From: Paenibacillus sp. FSL K6-1096
GTDB taxonomy: Bacteria; Bacillota; Bacilli; Paenibacillales; Paenibacillaceae
Reading direction: 5' to 3'
Length of the DNA stretch: 64,000 nucleotides
NCBI RefSeq assembly: GCF_037977055.1
Contig: NZ_CP150274.1
Span: 992,001 to 1,056,000, forward strand
Below, one piece after another: positions 1-8,845 of this stretch (position 1 is the first letter of the stretch; the number at the start of each line of letters is the position of its first letter). Below the pieces are notes generated by a model. The model ran no database searches, was not told where the DNA came from, and was given only the letters and a program-made list of their open reading frames with translations. The position numbers and the translations under genes are program-made.

Positions 1-1
1 G

Positions 2-733
2 CAATACCTGGTGACTTATGAAGAGGACATGCTGGTGGGATTCATCGGAATGTATAGCTTCGGGAATAAAATGGAGGTATGCGGCATGGTCCGGCCGGGC
101 TACCGCCGCCGGGGAATCTTCAGCGCTCTTTGGAAGCAGGCAGAGGCCATCATCCGGAAGGGAACAGTGAAGACACTGCTGCTGAACACTCCTGCAGGCT
201 CAGCCTCCGGCAACGCTTTTCTGAAGACTCTGCCAGTGGCATTCAGCCAGGCGGAATATCAGATGAAGTGGGACGGGGCAGGCGGGAGCCTGGCAGCCGC
301 AGAAGCCAGTTCGGCCGCCGGCCTTGTTACGCTCCGGCCGTCACGCCCTGAGGAGATCCCCCTGCTCATCACCTTGGACTGTGACGGATTTCAGATGACT
401 AAGGAAGAGGCCGCCGAAATGTACGGACAGCAGGAGCAGGATGGCTCCGAGGAGCATATTATCATTGAGCTGGACGGACAGCCGGCCGGCAAGCTTCGGC
501 TGTGGTCTGAGGACAACGAGACCTGGATCTACGGATTCGTCGTAGACAAGAAGCTGCGGGGGCTTGGGATCGGCCGGAGTGCGCTGATGCAGACCATTGA
601 ACGGGAGCAGCACCATCATAACGGCGTGAATCTGGAGGTTGCGCTGGACAATCCGAATGCGCTCAGGCTCTATGAGAGCTGCGGCTTCGTCGTTCTTAAC
701 CAGCAGGATTATTATGAATACCGGCTGAACTAG
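2..733 (+). CDS. GNAT-family N-acetyltransferase, tandem GNAT domains (5' partial)
   Basis: The reading frame is open to the left edge of the window, so the true start lies upstream; a GTG at 11 is only an internal candidate. Two GNAT-like halves are visible. The first has the acetyl-CoA loop signature RPGYRRRGIFSAL near residue 30. The second, after residue 100, has DKKLRGLGIGRSALM followed by the NPNALRLYESCGF motif typical of the GNAT C-terminal strand. Such proteins move an acetyl group from acetyl-CoA to an amine; the substrate cannot be read from sequence. It ends just before a strong bidirectional hairpin. The family is clear; the function is not. Confidence 0.85.
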   Translation, partial: QYLVTYEEDMLVGFIGMYSFGNKMEVCGMVRPGYRRRGIFSALWKQAEAIIRKGTVKTLLLNTPAGSASGNAFLKTLPVAFSQAEYQMKWDGAGGSLAAAEASSAAGLVTLRPSRPEEIPLLITLDCDGFQMTKEEAAEMYGQQEQDGSEEHIIIELDGQPAGKLRLWSEDNETWIYGFVVDKKLRGLGIGRSALMQTIEREQHHHNGVNLEVALDNPNALRLYESCGFVVLNQQDYYEYRLN

Positions 734-755
734 AATAATAATCAGGAACAACAAT

Positions 756-802
756 AATAAGCATCTCTTCCCGGCCGCGCGGCTGTGGAGGAGATGCTTA
801 TT
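756..802. terminator. Bidirectional hairpin terminator between convergent genes
   Basis: The arms AATAAGCATCTC (756–767) and GAGATGCTTATT (791–802) pair over at least 12 bp. The minus-strand side runs into a T-rich stretch (TTATTATTGTTGTT), so it best ends the minus-strand flavodoxin operon, and may also end the plus-strand acetyltransferase. Confidence 0.7.
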
Positions 803-817
803 GTATGTAGAACCGGG

Positions 818-1594
818 CTACATCAGCCCGTATCCCCGCAGAACAGAATCGTCCCGCTCGTTCTTGCCGCCGCCGCAGCACGGGCAGCCTTGTGCCCCGG
901 CCTCCCGTTCCAGGAACACCGACAACAGCTGCACATAATCAAGTGATTCCTGCAGCGGCAGATCCGCACCCTCCACCCTGTGCCTGCGCCCGTCCAGCAG
1001 CGAATAGATCTCGATGGTGTCCGCCGGTTCTCCATAAGCCATGTGAGAGAAGACATTCGCCATATGCATGAATCCGGTAATGACTTCGTCGCTGCCTTGC
1101 ACCATGAATTTCTGGATATTCAGGCTCCGCCCCTTCTGCTGCGGGCTCCAGGCCAGCTGGAAAATCACCGCCAGCTCAACCGACAGCTCAGGAACCTTCA
1201 CATGCCACTGCTCATAGCGCATCACCGGAAGCTCTCCGGTATGATTAACGGCAACAATCCGCATCAATTCATCGGCAACCGCCTGCTTCACATCCCAGTA
1301 CTGCATCAGCGAAGGAAAAGCATTGCCCTTCGGCGGCCAGCGGCGCTCCAGCAGGAACTGTACCGGAGTCTCCCGGCGCACCTCGGGCGGCAGACCGTAG
1401 AAGTCGTTCAGCGTGTGTCCAACCGCATACTGGACCTGCTGCCTCCAGCGTGGAAGCCCGGTAGCCGGTCCGCTGCCGGCCACCTGAGCTCCGCCCAGCA
1501 TAATATGCTCCATGCGGTAATCATCAAGCCGCCTGTACGCGTTCATCCCGCCGGCAGGCTTGCTTCCTGTCATGACCCCAGCCGACGCGCCCAT
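818..1594 (-). CDS. Protein of unknown function, co-transcribed with flavodoxin
   Basis: About 258 residues; I do not recognise the family. It is soluble-looking with no signal peptide or membrane segment. The middle holds aromatic-rich blocks (ERRWPPKGNAFPSLMQYW; YEQWHVKVPELSVEL). The C-terminal part ends in a Cys-rich patch, GCPCCGGGKNERDD, that could bind a metal or act in redox chemistry (inference). Its ATG (1592–1594) lies 2 bp after the flavodoxin stop (1597–1599), so the two are almost certainly translated from one Fur-controlled message. The first ATG has a poor ribosome binding site; coupling to the upstream stop, or internal ATGs at 1570 or 1546, are alternatives. Confidence 0.75.
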   Translation of the reverse strand: MGASAGVMTGSKPAGGMNAYRRLDDYRMEHIMLGGAQVAGSGPATGLPRWRQQVQYAVGHTLNDFYGLPPEVRRETPVQFLLERRWPPKGNAFPSLMQYWDVKQAVADELMRIVAVNHTGELPVMRYEQWHVKVPELSVELAVIFQLAWSPQQKGRSLNIQKFMVQGSDEVITGFMHMANVFSHMAYGEPADTIEIYSLLDGRRHRVEGADLPLQESLDYVQLLSVFLEREAGAQGCPCCGGGKNERDDSVLRGYGLM

Positions 1595-1596
1595 CG

Positions 1597-2049
1597 TCAG
1601 GATACCGCCGCGCAGGCTCCGATGAACTGGCGGCCGAAGTTCCGGCAGTCCTCCTTCTCGGCGGCATTCGGCCCGTACTCAATCTTCAGGCTGGCCTGAA
1701 CGATCTCAGCCCCGCGCTCCTTCAGCTTTTTCTCAATCTCGTCTACCGCCCCGCAGTAGATCTGATACCCGGTGTCCCCGCTTCCGAAGGCTGCCGCCTT
1801 GCAGCTGCTCAGGTCCAGCTCATCCATCTCCTCATAGAAATCGAGGAATTCATCCGGCAGCTCCCCGTCGCCCCAGGTATAGGCGCCCAGGAGGACCGCC
1901 GCGTAGTCCTTCATCTCCTCGGCATTGCAGTCCGTGACCGATTTCAGCACGGCCTCTCCCCCTGCCTCGCGGATGCCCTCTACAATCAATTCAGCGATCT
2001 CCTCCGTATTGCCTGTCAAGCTGGCATATGCCACTAACACCTTGGCCAT
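1597..2049 (-). CDS. Flavodoxin
   Basis: A 150-residue FMN electron carrier, the usual size for short-chain flavodoxins. The N-terminus MAKVLVAYASLTGNTEEIA has the phosphate-binding T-x-T/G-N-T-E loop. LLGAYTWGDGELPDEF and FGSGDTGYQIYCGAVD match the two isoalloxazine-contacting loops. The start at 2049 is chosen because GGGAGG sits 8 bp upstream; a longer frame to 2124 has no such site. Flavodoxins replace ferredoxin when iron is short, which fits the Fur-box promoter upstream. The gene is followed immediately by an unknown gene in the same operon. Confidence 0.93.
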   Translation of the reverse strand: MAKVLVAYASLTGNTEEIAELIVEGIREAGGEAVLKSVTDCNAEEMKDYAAVLLGAYTWGDGELPDEFLDFYEEMDELDLSSCKAAAFGSGDTGYQIYCGAVDEIEKKLKERGAEIVQASLKIEYGPNAAEKEDCRNFGRQFIGACAAVS

Positions 2050-2198
2050 CACTCTATCCTCCCATGGTAAATCATATAGTCTATTTAACTTGAACGCTGC
2101 CGGAGCCGTAAGCTTTACGGTCACAGTATGAACTCTTGGGCCTCCGGCCGCTGCCCGTCAACTGATTTATGAAGCACAAGCAGAGCATTGCTACCCTC

Positions 2199-2228
2199 AT
2201 TCTATTTGATAATGATTATCATTGTCAA
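2199..2228 (-). promoter_or_regulatory. Sigma-A promoter overlapped by a Fur box
   Basis: On the minus strand, TTGACA (2223–2228) and TAGAAT (2199–2204) are separated by 18 bp. Their spacer contains GATAATGATTATCATTGTC on the plus strand (2208–2226), which differs from the textbook 19-bp Fur box GATAATGATAATCATTATC at two positions. A repressor bound here would block RNA polymerase. The leader to the flavodoxin ATG is about 140 nt and includes a small CCGTAA/TTACGG hairpin (2106–2120). Confidence 0.85.
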
Positions 2229-2283
2229 TATTTATAGCTGTTTATCTTCTTAACCCGTTGGTATACCGTCCTCCCCGCAACAC

Positions 2284-2334
2284 AAACAACGGCAGTCCGG
2301 AGAGTCCATTGACCTTCCAGAGCTGCCGCTGTGC
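2284..2334 (-). terminator. Probable terminator after the VOC gene
   Basis: On the minus strand, CAGCGGCAG and CTGCCGTTG can pair around a roughly 27-nt loop, followed by a modest T-rich tail (TTTGTGTT). It lies between the end of the VOC gene (2360) and the Fur-box promoter. The U-tract is weak. Confidence 0.45.
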
Positions 2335-2359
2335 GATTAGGTTTGTGGCGGGCAGACAA

Positions 2360-2725
2360 TCAGTATCCGCCTTCGAGCAAGGTGATGCCGTTGCCATCCG
2401 GGTCACGGAAGTTCATTTCTTTACCGCCGTACTCCATCGTTGACGGGGGCTGACAATCCAGGCCTCTGGCCTTCAACTGCTCGTACGTCTCATCCAGGCT
2501 GCTGCAGGAGAATACCAGGTTCACCGTCCCGGTCGTCAGGTTCTCCCACTTGGCGGCATTCCAGATGATAATCCCCGGCTGGGTACGTTCGAAGGCAATT
2601 TTTGCCCCGTCGTGCTCCCCGTAGCCCTCAAAGGGAACCGGGATGCCGAGTACCTCCGAATAGAAAGCGGCCAAGGCCGCCGGATTCTTGCTGTACAGAT
2701 TAATGCCGTCAAACGATGTAATCAT
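2360..2725 (-). CDS. VOC-superfamily (glyoxalase/bleomycin-resistance fold) protein
   Basis: 121 residues, a single VOC module of two beta-alpha-beta-beta-beta units. INLYSKNPAALAAFYSEVLG near the N-terminus and the C-terminal GGKEMNFRDPDGNGITLLE carry the typical motifs, including the DPDGN turn and a metal-ligand-type Glu near the end. The family includes lyases, dioxygenases and drug-binding proteins; the substrate is unknown. GGAAGG lies 9 bp upstream of the ATG. It is followed upstream by an AraC-type regulator on the same strand, so the pair may form a small regulated unit. Confidence 0.88.
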   Translation of the reverse strand: MITSFDGINLYSKNPAALAAFYSEVLGIPVPFEGYGEHDGAKIAFERTQPGIIIWNAAKWENLTTGTVNLVFSCSSLDETYEQLKARGLDCQPPSTMEYGGKEMNFRDPDGNGITLLEGGY

Positions 2726-2835
2726 AATATTATCCTTCCCTTCATGGCATGTAATAGGTTAAGCAGGCCGTCATCAGCCTGTCTATACTCATTGTACGTG
2801 GGGCGGTCAGGCTTGTATTGCAAAAAAACGACACT

Positions 2836-3657
2836 TCAGCTCCGGGCCTTCACCAGCGCCTCCAGCGGCGTCCTGCCCGCGAATTTCTTGAAATTGTTGA
2901 TTAAATGTGACTGGTGGCTGTAGCCGTAAGCGTACACCATATCCTGCATCACTCCCGGCCGCCGGGGGGAACGGTACAGATCCAGCCAGACATTCTGGAA
3001 GCGGATCAGGTCGGCCACCTTCTTGGGCGGAAGGCCGATATGGCGGCGGAACAGCCGTTCCAGCTGGCGGCTGCTGATGCCAGTGCTGTCCTCCAGCATC
3101 CCTGAGCTTACCCTTCCCTTGGACTGAAGCAGTCTATGCACCGCATTCATCATCCCGTCGCTGCTGCGGCCTGCCCGCTCCAATCTCCGCAGCAGGAAGA
3201 CTTCAGCCGCCGCAATGCGCTCAGCCATCGTCCCGGCATGCTGCAGCCGTTCTCCCAGCTCCCGGCGGAAGGTGTGGAAATAATGCTCCACCGGAACATG
3301 AACATTCAGCACATCTGTCATGGGCTCGTCCGCGAACAGATGCACCGCCCAGAAATGAAAGCGGATGGCGAACCGCTGCCGGGAAGCGGGCTGTACTGTC
3401 TGTCCGGCTTCAAAGGACGTATCGTTGATGCCGCAAAAAATTCCGTTCGCCTCTCCGTTCTCCCCGTCCCATTCCCATATAATGTCCATACAGGTGTCGG
3501 GAATGATCGTCTCAGTCTGCTGCTTCCGGGGCTGTGCCGCAGCCGCGGATTCCCAGAAGCAGCGGATATACGGCAGGAGCGGCCTGCAAGGCAGATATTC
3601 TCCGCCCCCGGCAGGGTTAGCCGTAATCGGATAATACAGCTCCGACAGGTTGTACAT
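2836..3657 (-). CDS. AraC/XylS-family transcriptional regulator
   Basis: About 273 residues. The C-terminal third holds the double helix-turn-helix of the family: SSGMLEDSTGISSRQLERLF, then HIGLPPKKVADLIRFQNVW and the second HTH ending YGYSHQSHLINNFKKFAGRTP. The N-terminal half (residues 1–150) resembles the DUF6597-like ligand domain of Paenibacillus regulators (LPYIRCFWES). The ATG at 3657 is preferred over 3663 because the GGAGG sits too close to the first ATG. It probably controls the adjacent VOC gene (inference from neighbourhood). No effector can be named. Confidence 0.9.
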   Translation of the reverse strand: MYNLSELYYPITANPAGGGEYLPCRPLLPYIRCFWESAAAAQPRKQQTETIIPDTCMDIIWEWDGENGEANGIFCGINDTSFEAGQTVQPASRQRFAIRFHFWAVHLFADEPMTDVLNVHVPVEHYFHTFRRELGERLQHAGTMAERIAAAEVFLLRRLERAGRSSDGMMNAVHRLLQSKGRVSSGMLEDSTGISSRQLERLFRRHIGLPPKKVADLIRFQNVWLDLYRSPRRPGVMQDMVYAYGYSHQSHLINNFKKFAGRTPLEALVKARS

Positions 3658-3796
3658 AGCCATCCCCCTCCCTCATCACTTGGTGAACAATAGTATTCTG
3701 ATCATACACAATCCCTGCAGGAAGTGCCAATAGGGATGATGTTCTGCCCGCTGCTTGGATAGACTTAGAATAGTTGCTGCTTTACAGCCATTTTGT

Positions 3797-3826
3797 TTGT
3801 AGGAGCAGCCGGAAATGTTGTACAAT
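3797..3826 (+). promoter_or_regulatory. Candidate sigma-A promoter for the methyltransferase operon
   Basis: TTGTAG (3797–3802) and TACAAT (3821–3826) with 18-bp spacing lie 33 bp before the chosen methyltransferase start, on the strand of the two-gene unit. Confidence 0.5.
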
Positions 3827-3858
3827 ATAGGCTAAATGACTTTTTGAAGGATGGATCA

Positions 3859-4725
3859 ATGATGTATATAGCGACTGACTGGAAGGACTATGAAGTGCTG
3901 GATACCGGGGGCGGGGAGAAGCTGGAGCGCTGGGGGGACATTGTGCTGCGCCGTCCGGACCCGCAGATCATCTGGCCGCTGGCCTCAGAGAGCGCCAAAT
4001 GGCGCGATGTGCACGGGCATTATCACCGCAGCTCTGCCGGAGGCGGACAATGGGAGATGAAGAAGGCCATCCCGGAAGACTGGAAAATCAGCTACGGCAA
4101 GCTGAAATTCCACCTCCGCCCGACCAACTTTAAGCACACCGGGCTGTTCCCGGAGCAGGCGGCCAACTGGCGCTGGATGATGGACAAGATCGCCGCTGCA
4201 AACCGGCCGATCTCCGTGCTTAACTTGTTCGCCTATACCGGCGGTGCAACGGTGGCGGCGGCAAGCGCCGGAGCTTCTGTCGTGCATGTCGATGCCGCCA
4301 AGGGCATGGTGCAGTGGGCCAAGGAGAACGTCGCCTTGTCCGGTCTGGCTGACAAGCCGGTCCGCTTCATTACGGACGATGTGTTCAAGTTCGTCCAGCG
4401 TGAACAGCGCCGCGGCAGCAAATACGATGCCATTATTATGGACCCTCCCTCCTACGGAAGAGGGCCGGGCGGTGAGATGTGGAAGCTGGAATCCAGCCTC
4501 TATCCGTTCTTGGAGAGCTGTATGCAGATTATGAGCGAACGTCCGTTGTTCATGCTCATTAACTCCTACACGACCGGGATCTCGCCTACTGTACTGCGCA
4601 ATATGCTGGCGATGACCATGGGTAAGCGTTATGGCGGCAAGCTGAACTCCGGTGAGATCGGCCTGCCGATTACAGCCTCCGGCATGAATCTGCCCTGCGG
4701 GATTCTGGGCCGCTGGGAGGCGTAA
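3859..4725 (+). CDS. Class I SAM-dependent methyltransferase (RlmI/COG1092-like)
   Basis: 288 residues from the ATG at 3859, which follows GAAGGATGG at a good distance; a longer frame from 3793 overlaps the promoter. The Rossmann methyltransferase core starts near residue 120 with VLNLFAYTGGATVAAASAGA (SAM motif I) and has the acidic VHVDAAKGMV strand. The catalytic motif IV, IIMDPPSYGRGPGGEMW, is typical of base methyltransferases of the rRNA C5-cytosine/RlmI group. It likely modifies rRNA (inference). The stop is 3 bp before an RluA-type pseudouridine synthase, supporting a role in RNA modification. Confidence 0.88.
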   Translation: MMYIATDWKDYEVLDTGGGEKLERWGDIVLRRPDPQIIWPLASESAKWRDVHGHYHRSSAGGGQWEMKKAIPEDWKISYGKLKFHLRPTNFKHTGLFPEQAANWRWMMDKIAAANRPISVLNLFAYTGGATVAAASAGASVVHVDAAKGMVQWAKENVALSGLADKPVRFITDDVFKFVQREQRRGSKYDAIIMDPPSYGRGPGGEMWKLESSLYPFLESCMQIMSERPLFMLINSYTTGISPTVLRNMLAMTMGKRYGGKLNSGEIGLPITASGMNLPCGILGRWEA

Positions 4726-4728
4726 GCT

Positions 4729-5475
4729 ATGGCCGATCAGCATCACGGAGCTGCCGGACAACCCGGCAGCGGGCAGTCCCGGTTCGAGATTCTGTATGAG
4801 GATAACCACCTGCTGGGTATCGTGAAGCCGGTGAATATTCCCGTTCAGGAGGATGCTACGGGCGACAAGGATCTGCTGACCCTCCTGAAGGAAGACGTGA
4901 AGGAACGGTATGCCAAGCCCGGGAATGTATTCATGGGCCTGGTTCACCGGCTGGACCGCCCCGTCGGCGGAGCGATGATCTTCGCCAAGACGTCGAAGGC
5001 CGCCTCCCGGCTGTCCGAGAGCGTCCGCACCCATGCCTTCCAGAAGGTCTATCTGGCCGTCATTCATGGCCAGCTGCCGGGCTCAGAGGCGCGCCTGGAG
5101 CATACGCTGCTGAAGGACCCTAAGAGCAATACCGTCCGGGTCGTCCGGCGGGGAACGCCGGGCGGCAAGGACGCCATTCTCGATTATACGGTCATCGGCA
5201 GCGAAGAGGGTTATTCCCTGGTGAAGATTGAGCTGCTGACCGGCCGCTCGCACCAGATCCGCGTTCAGCTCAGCGATGTCGGCTGTCCGCTCTATGGCGA
5301 CCAGAAATACGGAGCCGCCGTGAACCGGCCGGGGCAGCAGATTGCCCTCTGGTCGGCCCTCACCCGCATCCCGCATCCGGTCACCAAAGAAGAGGTCGAG
5401 CTTCTCTCACTGCCTCCCCGGGATTATCCCTGGAATCTATGGCCCGCCAAAGTTCAAAAGCAGGCTGTCCTATAA
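4729..5475 (+). CDS. RluA-family pseudouridine synthase
   Basis: 248 residues. The catalytic motif HRLDRPVGGAMIFAKTSKAA (near residue 70) contains the invariant Asp of RluA-family enzymes, which isomerise uridine to pseudouridine in RNA. The later GRSHQIRVQLSDVGCPLYGD block is also diagnostic. There is no N-terminal S4 domain, as in the short RluA relatives. The start is 3 bp after the methyltransferase stop, so the two form an RNA-modification operon. The target site in rRNA or tRNA is unknown. The stop codon lies inside the downstream terminator hairpin. Confidence 0.92.
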   Translation: MADQHHGAAGQPGSGQSRFEILYEDNHLLGIVKPVNIPVQEDATGDKDLLTLLKEDVKERYAKPGNVFMGLVHRLDRPVGGAMIFAKTSKAASRLSESVRTHAFQKVYLAVIHGQLPGSEARLEHTLLKDPKSNTVRVVRRGTPGGKDAILDYTVIGSEEGYSLVKIELLTGRSHQIRVQLSDVGCPLYGDQKYGAAVNRPGQQIALWSALTRIPHPVTKEEVELLSLPPRDYPWNLWPAKVQKQAVL

Positions 5476-5494
5476 CGGACGGCCTGCTTTTTTT
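5460..5494 (+). terminator. Rho-independent terminator
   Basis: GCAGGCTGTCC and GGACGGCCTGC pair and are followed by TTTTTTT. The 5' arm overlaps the last codons and stop of the pseudouridine synthase. Confidence 0.85.
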
Positions 5495-5539
5495 GATGCG
5501 AAAAAACAATAAGGTTCTGGCTTAAATTCATTATGAGTC

Positions 5540-5983
5540 TTATAAGGACTGGACTGAAGAGGCTTCCTCCGCTGCCGGGTTTACGGCCATCTTCCCCATG
5601 AGATAGAGCAGCAGCTGCTGGTTATGCGAGGAGATCGGATCAAGGGCTTCGGCAAAAAAGTCACTGCGGATCTTCAGTCCGCGCTGAGTCTCCTGCTTGC
5701 CTGTCTCGGTGATGCTCACCCAGACGATTCTGCGGTCGGAAGCATCGCGTTCGCGGACAATCAGATTGTGCTTCTCCATCCGGTCAAGCAGCATCGTGAC
5801 AGCCGCCGGGCTGGTCGCCAGATGAGGAGCCAAATCAGAAGGCTTCATCGCGTCACGTTCCTGCAGCAATTCCAGCACGGTAAGCTGGGCATCCGTCAGT
5901 GTAGGGGCAAGCTTGCTGTCCATATGTAGCTTATAGTCCTTGAGTATCTTATGCCAGATTTTACTGAATTCAGTGGAGTGCAC
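5540..5983 (-). CDS. MarR-family transcriptional regulator
   Basis: 147 residues, starting with GTG (5981–5983) behind a good GGAAGG site 7 bp upstream. The winged helix-turn-helix runs from about residue 30 to 105: LTVLELLQERDAMKPSDLA, LATSPAAVTMLLDRMEK (recognition helix), and the wing REROSION-type segment VRERDASDRRIVWVSITETG with the DxR signature. MarR proteins are dimeric repressors that respond to small molecules or oxidants. No obvious target is adjacent: the flanking genes are parC (same strand, downstream) and a converging rRNA-modification operon, so it may control itself or distant genes. Confidence 0.9.
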   Translation of the reverse strand: MHSTEFSKIWHKILKDYKLHMDSKLAPTLTDAQLTVLELLQERDAMKPSDLAPHLATSPAAVTMLLDRMEKHNLIVRERDASDRRIVWVSITETGKQETQRGLKIRSDFFAEALDPISSHNQQLLLYLMGKMAVNPAAEEASSVQSL

Positions 5984-6290
5984 ACTTATTCCTTCCTTTC
6001 CTGATCGATAAGAATTTATGTGTTTTGGGGTCCCCGCAAAGTACCTGAGTTATCACCTACGCTACAGCCCCACTTGGTGGGGTTATCTTGCGGATCTCTA
6101 TCCGGTATACTTACTTGTTCGCGAGAAAACTTCCATTTCCTGCAAGAGAAAAAAATAAAGTCACCGCATATCCCTTCAATTTCTCCGAAGCCAACAAGTG
6201 GAAACAGCTATGCCGTCCTTTTTAAGGGCGGTATCGTTTCAGCGAGAAATATAAGGACCAGTTATCGTGTGTAACATATACATTCTTATA
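5984..6290. other. Intergenic stretch between marR and parC
   Basis: No supported gene. It holds the marR upstream region and one copy of a dispersed extragenic repeat (6019–6064). The rest is AT-rich with short homopolymer runs and no clear promoter that I could assign. Confidence 0.6.
6019..6064. repeat. Dispersed extragenic repeat, copy A
   Basis: Shares about 45 bp with the reverse complement of 16148–16192. The conserved core includes CCGCAAAGTACCTGAGT and CACCTACGCTA, preceded by GTTTTGGGG. Both copies are outside genes. Function is unknown. Confidence 0.75.
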
Positions 6291-6295
6291 TTTTG

Positions 6296-6341
6296 ATAAA
6301 AAACAGCGCGGGCCGCCCGGTCTCCCTGAGCTGCCCGCGCC
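6296..6341 (-). terminator. Rho-independent terminator of parC
   Basis: On the minus strand GCGCGGGC (from 6340) pairs with GCCCGCGC (to 6306) and is followed by a T-run (TGTTTTTT). It lies about 30 bp after the parC stop. Confidence 0.8.
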
Positions 6342-6372
6342 GTTCCATGCGAACCTGTAGCTTAATATCCAG

Positions 6373-8814
6373 TTACTTCACAGTCTTAAAAACAATTGCG
6401 ATCTCGTCCTTCTTCTCGATTGCCACCATCTGCTTCCCGGTGGAGCGGCGCTCCCCGATCGGCGCGGCTTCGGAGGAGAAGGAATAGACGGCCCCGCTCT
6501 GGGTAATCGCGGTCAGCTCCAGCGGCTCCTTGCAGTAGAAGGCGCCTGCCAGCCTGCTGCCGTTCGGGCGGACACGCTTGCCCTCCTTGAATTCAAAGGT
6601 CGGCATCCCTTTGCCCCCTCGGCTCTGGGACGGATAATCGACCATCAGCGAGCGCTTGGCGTAGCCGATGTCAGACACGGCCAGCAGCTCACCCTCATCC
6701 TCGCTGATCCAGAAGCAGGAGACCACTTCGTCCCCTTCCCGGAGCTGAATCCCCCGGACCCCGCTGGCCACCCGGCCCATCGGGTTCACTTCGCTCTCCT
6801 TGAAGCGGATACTCATGCCGCCTTGGGTAACCAGCACGATATCCTTGTCTCCGGTGCTGAGCGACACGTTAAGGATCTCATCTCCCTCAGCCACCTTGCA
6901 TGCGGCAACGGCTCCTGAACGGCTGGTGGAGTATTCCTTCAGCTCGGTACGCTTCACCTGGCCCTTGCGGGTGACGAAGACCAGACTGGCCTGAGGGTCC
7001 TCCAGATTACCGACCGGCAGCACACTGACCACGCCGTCGCCCTTGGCCAGACTGATGACGTTGACAATCGCGGTCCCCGGCTCCTTCCACTTGAATTCCG
7101 GGATCTGATGCACCGGCAGCAGGAAGTATTGGCCCTTGCGGGTAAATACGAGCAGGCTGTCCCGGGTATTCAGGTCCAGCAGCTTAACAATGTGGTCGCC
7201 TTCCTTGACGCCTGAGGCATGGCGTTCCCCGCCTGAGCGGGTGAAGGACAACATGCCTGTCCGCTTGATATAACCGTCGGCAGACAATGCCACCAGCACA
7301 TCCTCAGCGTTCACCAGCACCTCCATGTTGACCTTAAGCTCCTCCACCTCGCCCTGGATCAGGGAACGGCGGTCGATCCCGTATTTGTCGCGGATCTCCA
7401 GCAGCTCCTTGCGGATGACGGCGATCAGCTTCTTGTCGCTGTCCAGAATCCCCTGCAGGGTTGCAATCCGTTTCTGGGTCTCGTCCAGCTCCTTCTGCAG
7501 CGAATGAATCTCCAGATTGGTCAGACGGTAGAGCTGCAGGGTCAGAATGGAATCGGCCTGGCGTTCGCTGAAGCCGAACATCCACACCAGGTTATTCTGC
7601 GCATCCTGGCGGTTCTTCGAGGCCTTGATGGCAGCGATTACTTCGTCCAGAATGTTCAGCGCCTTGACCAGTCCCTCCAGGACATGGGCGCGGTCCTCCG
7701 CCCGCTCCAGATCGAACCGGGTCCGGTGCGTAACCACCTCACGCTGGTGGGCGATATAGGCCTCCAGAATCGCCTTCAGACCGAGCTGCTGCGGCGCTTT
7801 GTTGACAATGGCGACCATGTTGAAGTTGTAGGTGATCTGCAGATCGGTTTTTTTGAGCAGATAGGCCAGAATGCCGTTCGCATCCGCTTCCTTCTTCAGC
7901 TCCACCACAATCCGCAGTCCCTCGCGGCCGCTCTCATCGCGCACTTCGGCAATGCCCTCAATCTTCTTCTCCAGACGGATGTTCTCCATCGAGGTTACCA
8001 GCCGTGACTTCACGACCTGGAACGGCACCTCGGTGATGACGATCTGCTGCTTGCCGCCGCGCAGATTCTCAATCTCCGTCTTGGAGCGCAGATAGATGCG
8101 GCCTTTGCCGGTGCGGTAGGCATCCATAATTCCATCCCCGCCCATAATCGTTCCCCCTGTAGGGAAGTCCGGCCCCTTGATGAAGGTCATGATATCCTCA
8201 AGGGCAATATCGGGCTTCTGCATCACGGCGATGCAGGCATCGATGACTTCCCGCAGGTTGTGCGGCGGAATCTCGGTGGCGAACCCGGCGGAGATTCCGC
8301 TCGTTCCGTTCACCAGCAGATTCGGGTAACGGGAAGGAACGACAACCGGCTCCTTGGCCGTATTGTCGAAGTTGTCCTTGAAGAGCACGGTGCGCTTCTC
8401 GATGTCGCGCATCATCTCCATAGCAATCGGAGACAGGCGCGCTTCGGTATAACGCATGGCTGCTGCCGGGTCGTCATCCATCGAACCCCAGTTGCCGTGC
8501 CCGTCTACCAGCACATGCCCCATCTTCCAGGGCTGGGCCATCCGCACCATACCGTCATAGATCGAGGAATCCCCGTGGGGATGATAGTTCCCCATGACGT
8601 CCCCGACTGTTTTGGCGGATTTGCGGTACGGCTTATCCGGGGTATTGCCCGAATCGTACATGGCATACAGAATCCGGCGCTGCACAGGCTTCAGCCCGTC
8701 ACGGACATCGGGAATCGCCCGGTCCTGAATAATATATTTGGAATACCGGCCGAACCGGTCGCCTACGACCTCTTCCAGAAAAGCCGGCATAAATTGCTCT
8801 GACAAACTGCTCAT
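6373..8814 (-). CDS. parC: DNA topoisomerase IV subunit A (ParC/GrlA)
   Basis: 813 residues, normal for Gram-positive ParC. It cuts and rejoins DNA as the A subunit of the ParC2ParE2 decatenase. The breakage-reunion domain fills residues 1–480: the [17 protein letters not shown] block, the quinolone-region helix [13 protein letters not shown] (Ser83, Asp87) and the active-site Tyr122 in [10 protein letters not shown]. The C-terminal half carries the beta-pinwheel blades (repeats such as [24 protein letters not shown]) that grip the transferred duplex. The short GyrA-box of gyrase is not seen, which with the parE neighbour argues for topoisomerase IV rather than gyrase. It starts 31 bp after parE with GAAGGTGA upstream. 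Confidence 0.96.
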   Translation of the reverse strand: MSSLSEQFMPAFLEEVVGDRFGRYSKYIIQDRAIPDVRDGLKPVQRRILYAMYDSGNTPDKPYRKSAKTVGDVMGNYHPHGDSSIYDGMVRMAQPWKMGHVLVDGHGNWGSMDDDPAAAMRYTEARLSPIAMEMMRDIEKRTVLFKDNFDNTAKEPVVVPSRYPNLLVNGTSGISAGFATEIPPHNLREVIDACIAVMQKPDIALEDIMTFIKGPDFPTGGTIMGGDGIMDAYRTGKGRIYLRSKTEIENLRGGKQQIVITEVPFQVVKSRLVTSMENIRLEKKIEGIAEVRDESGREGLRIVVELKKEADANGILAYLLKKTDLQITYNFNMVAIVNKAPQQLGLKAILEAYIAHQREVVTHRTRFDLERAEDRAHVLEGLVKALNILDEVIAAIKASKNRQDAQNNLVWMFGFSERQADSILTLQLYRLTNLEIHSLQKELDETQKRIATLQGILDSDKKLIAVIRKELLEIRDKYGIDRRSLIQGEVEELKVNMEVLVNAEDVLVALSADGYIKRTGMLSFTRSGGERHASGVKEGDHIVKLLDLNTRDSLLVFTRKGQYFLLPVHQIPEFKWKEPGTAIVNVISLAKGDGVVSVLPVGNLEDPQASLVFVTRKGQVKRTELKEYSTSRSGAVAACKVAEGDEILNVSLSTGDKDIVLVTQGGMSIRFKESEVNPMGRVASGVRGIQLREGDEVVSCFWISEDEGELLAVSDIGYAKRSLMVDYPSQSRGGKGMPTFEFKEGKRVRPNGSRLAGAFYCKEPLELTAITQSGAVYSFSSEAAPIGERRSTGKQMVAIEKKDEIAIVFKTVK

Positions 8815-8845
8815 TGACTATTCACCTTCTGTTCCTCAATCTGTC

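Noticed and set aside
1925-2131. Small plus-strand frame opposite the flavodoxin start
   Set aside because: It overlaps the flavodoxin ribosome site and coding start on the other strand and has no support of its own.
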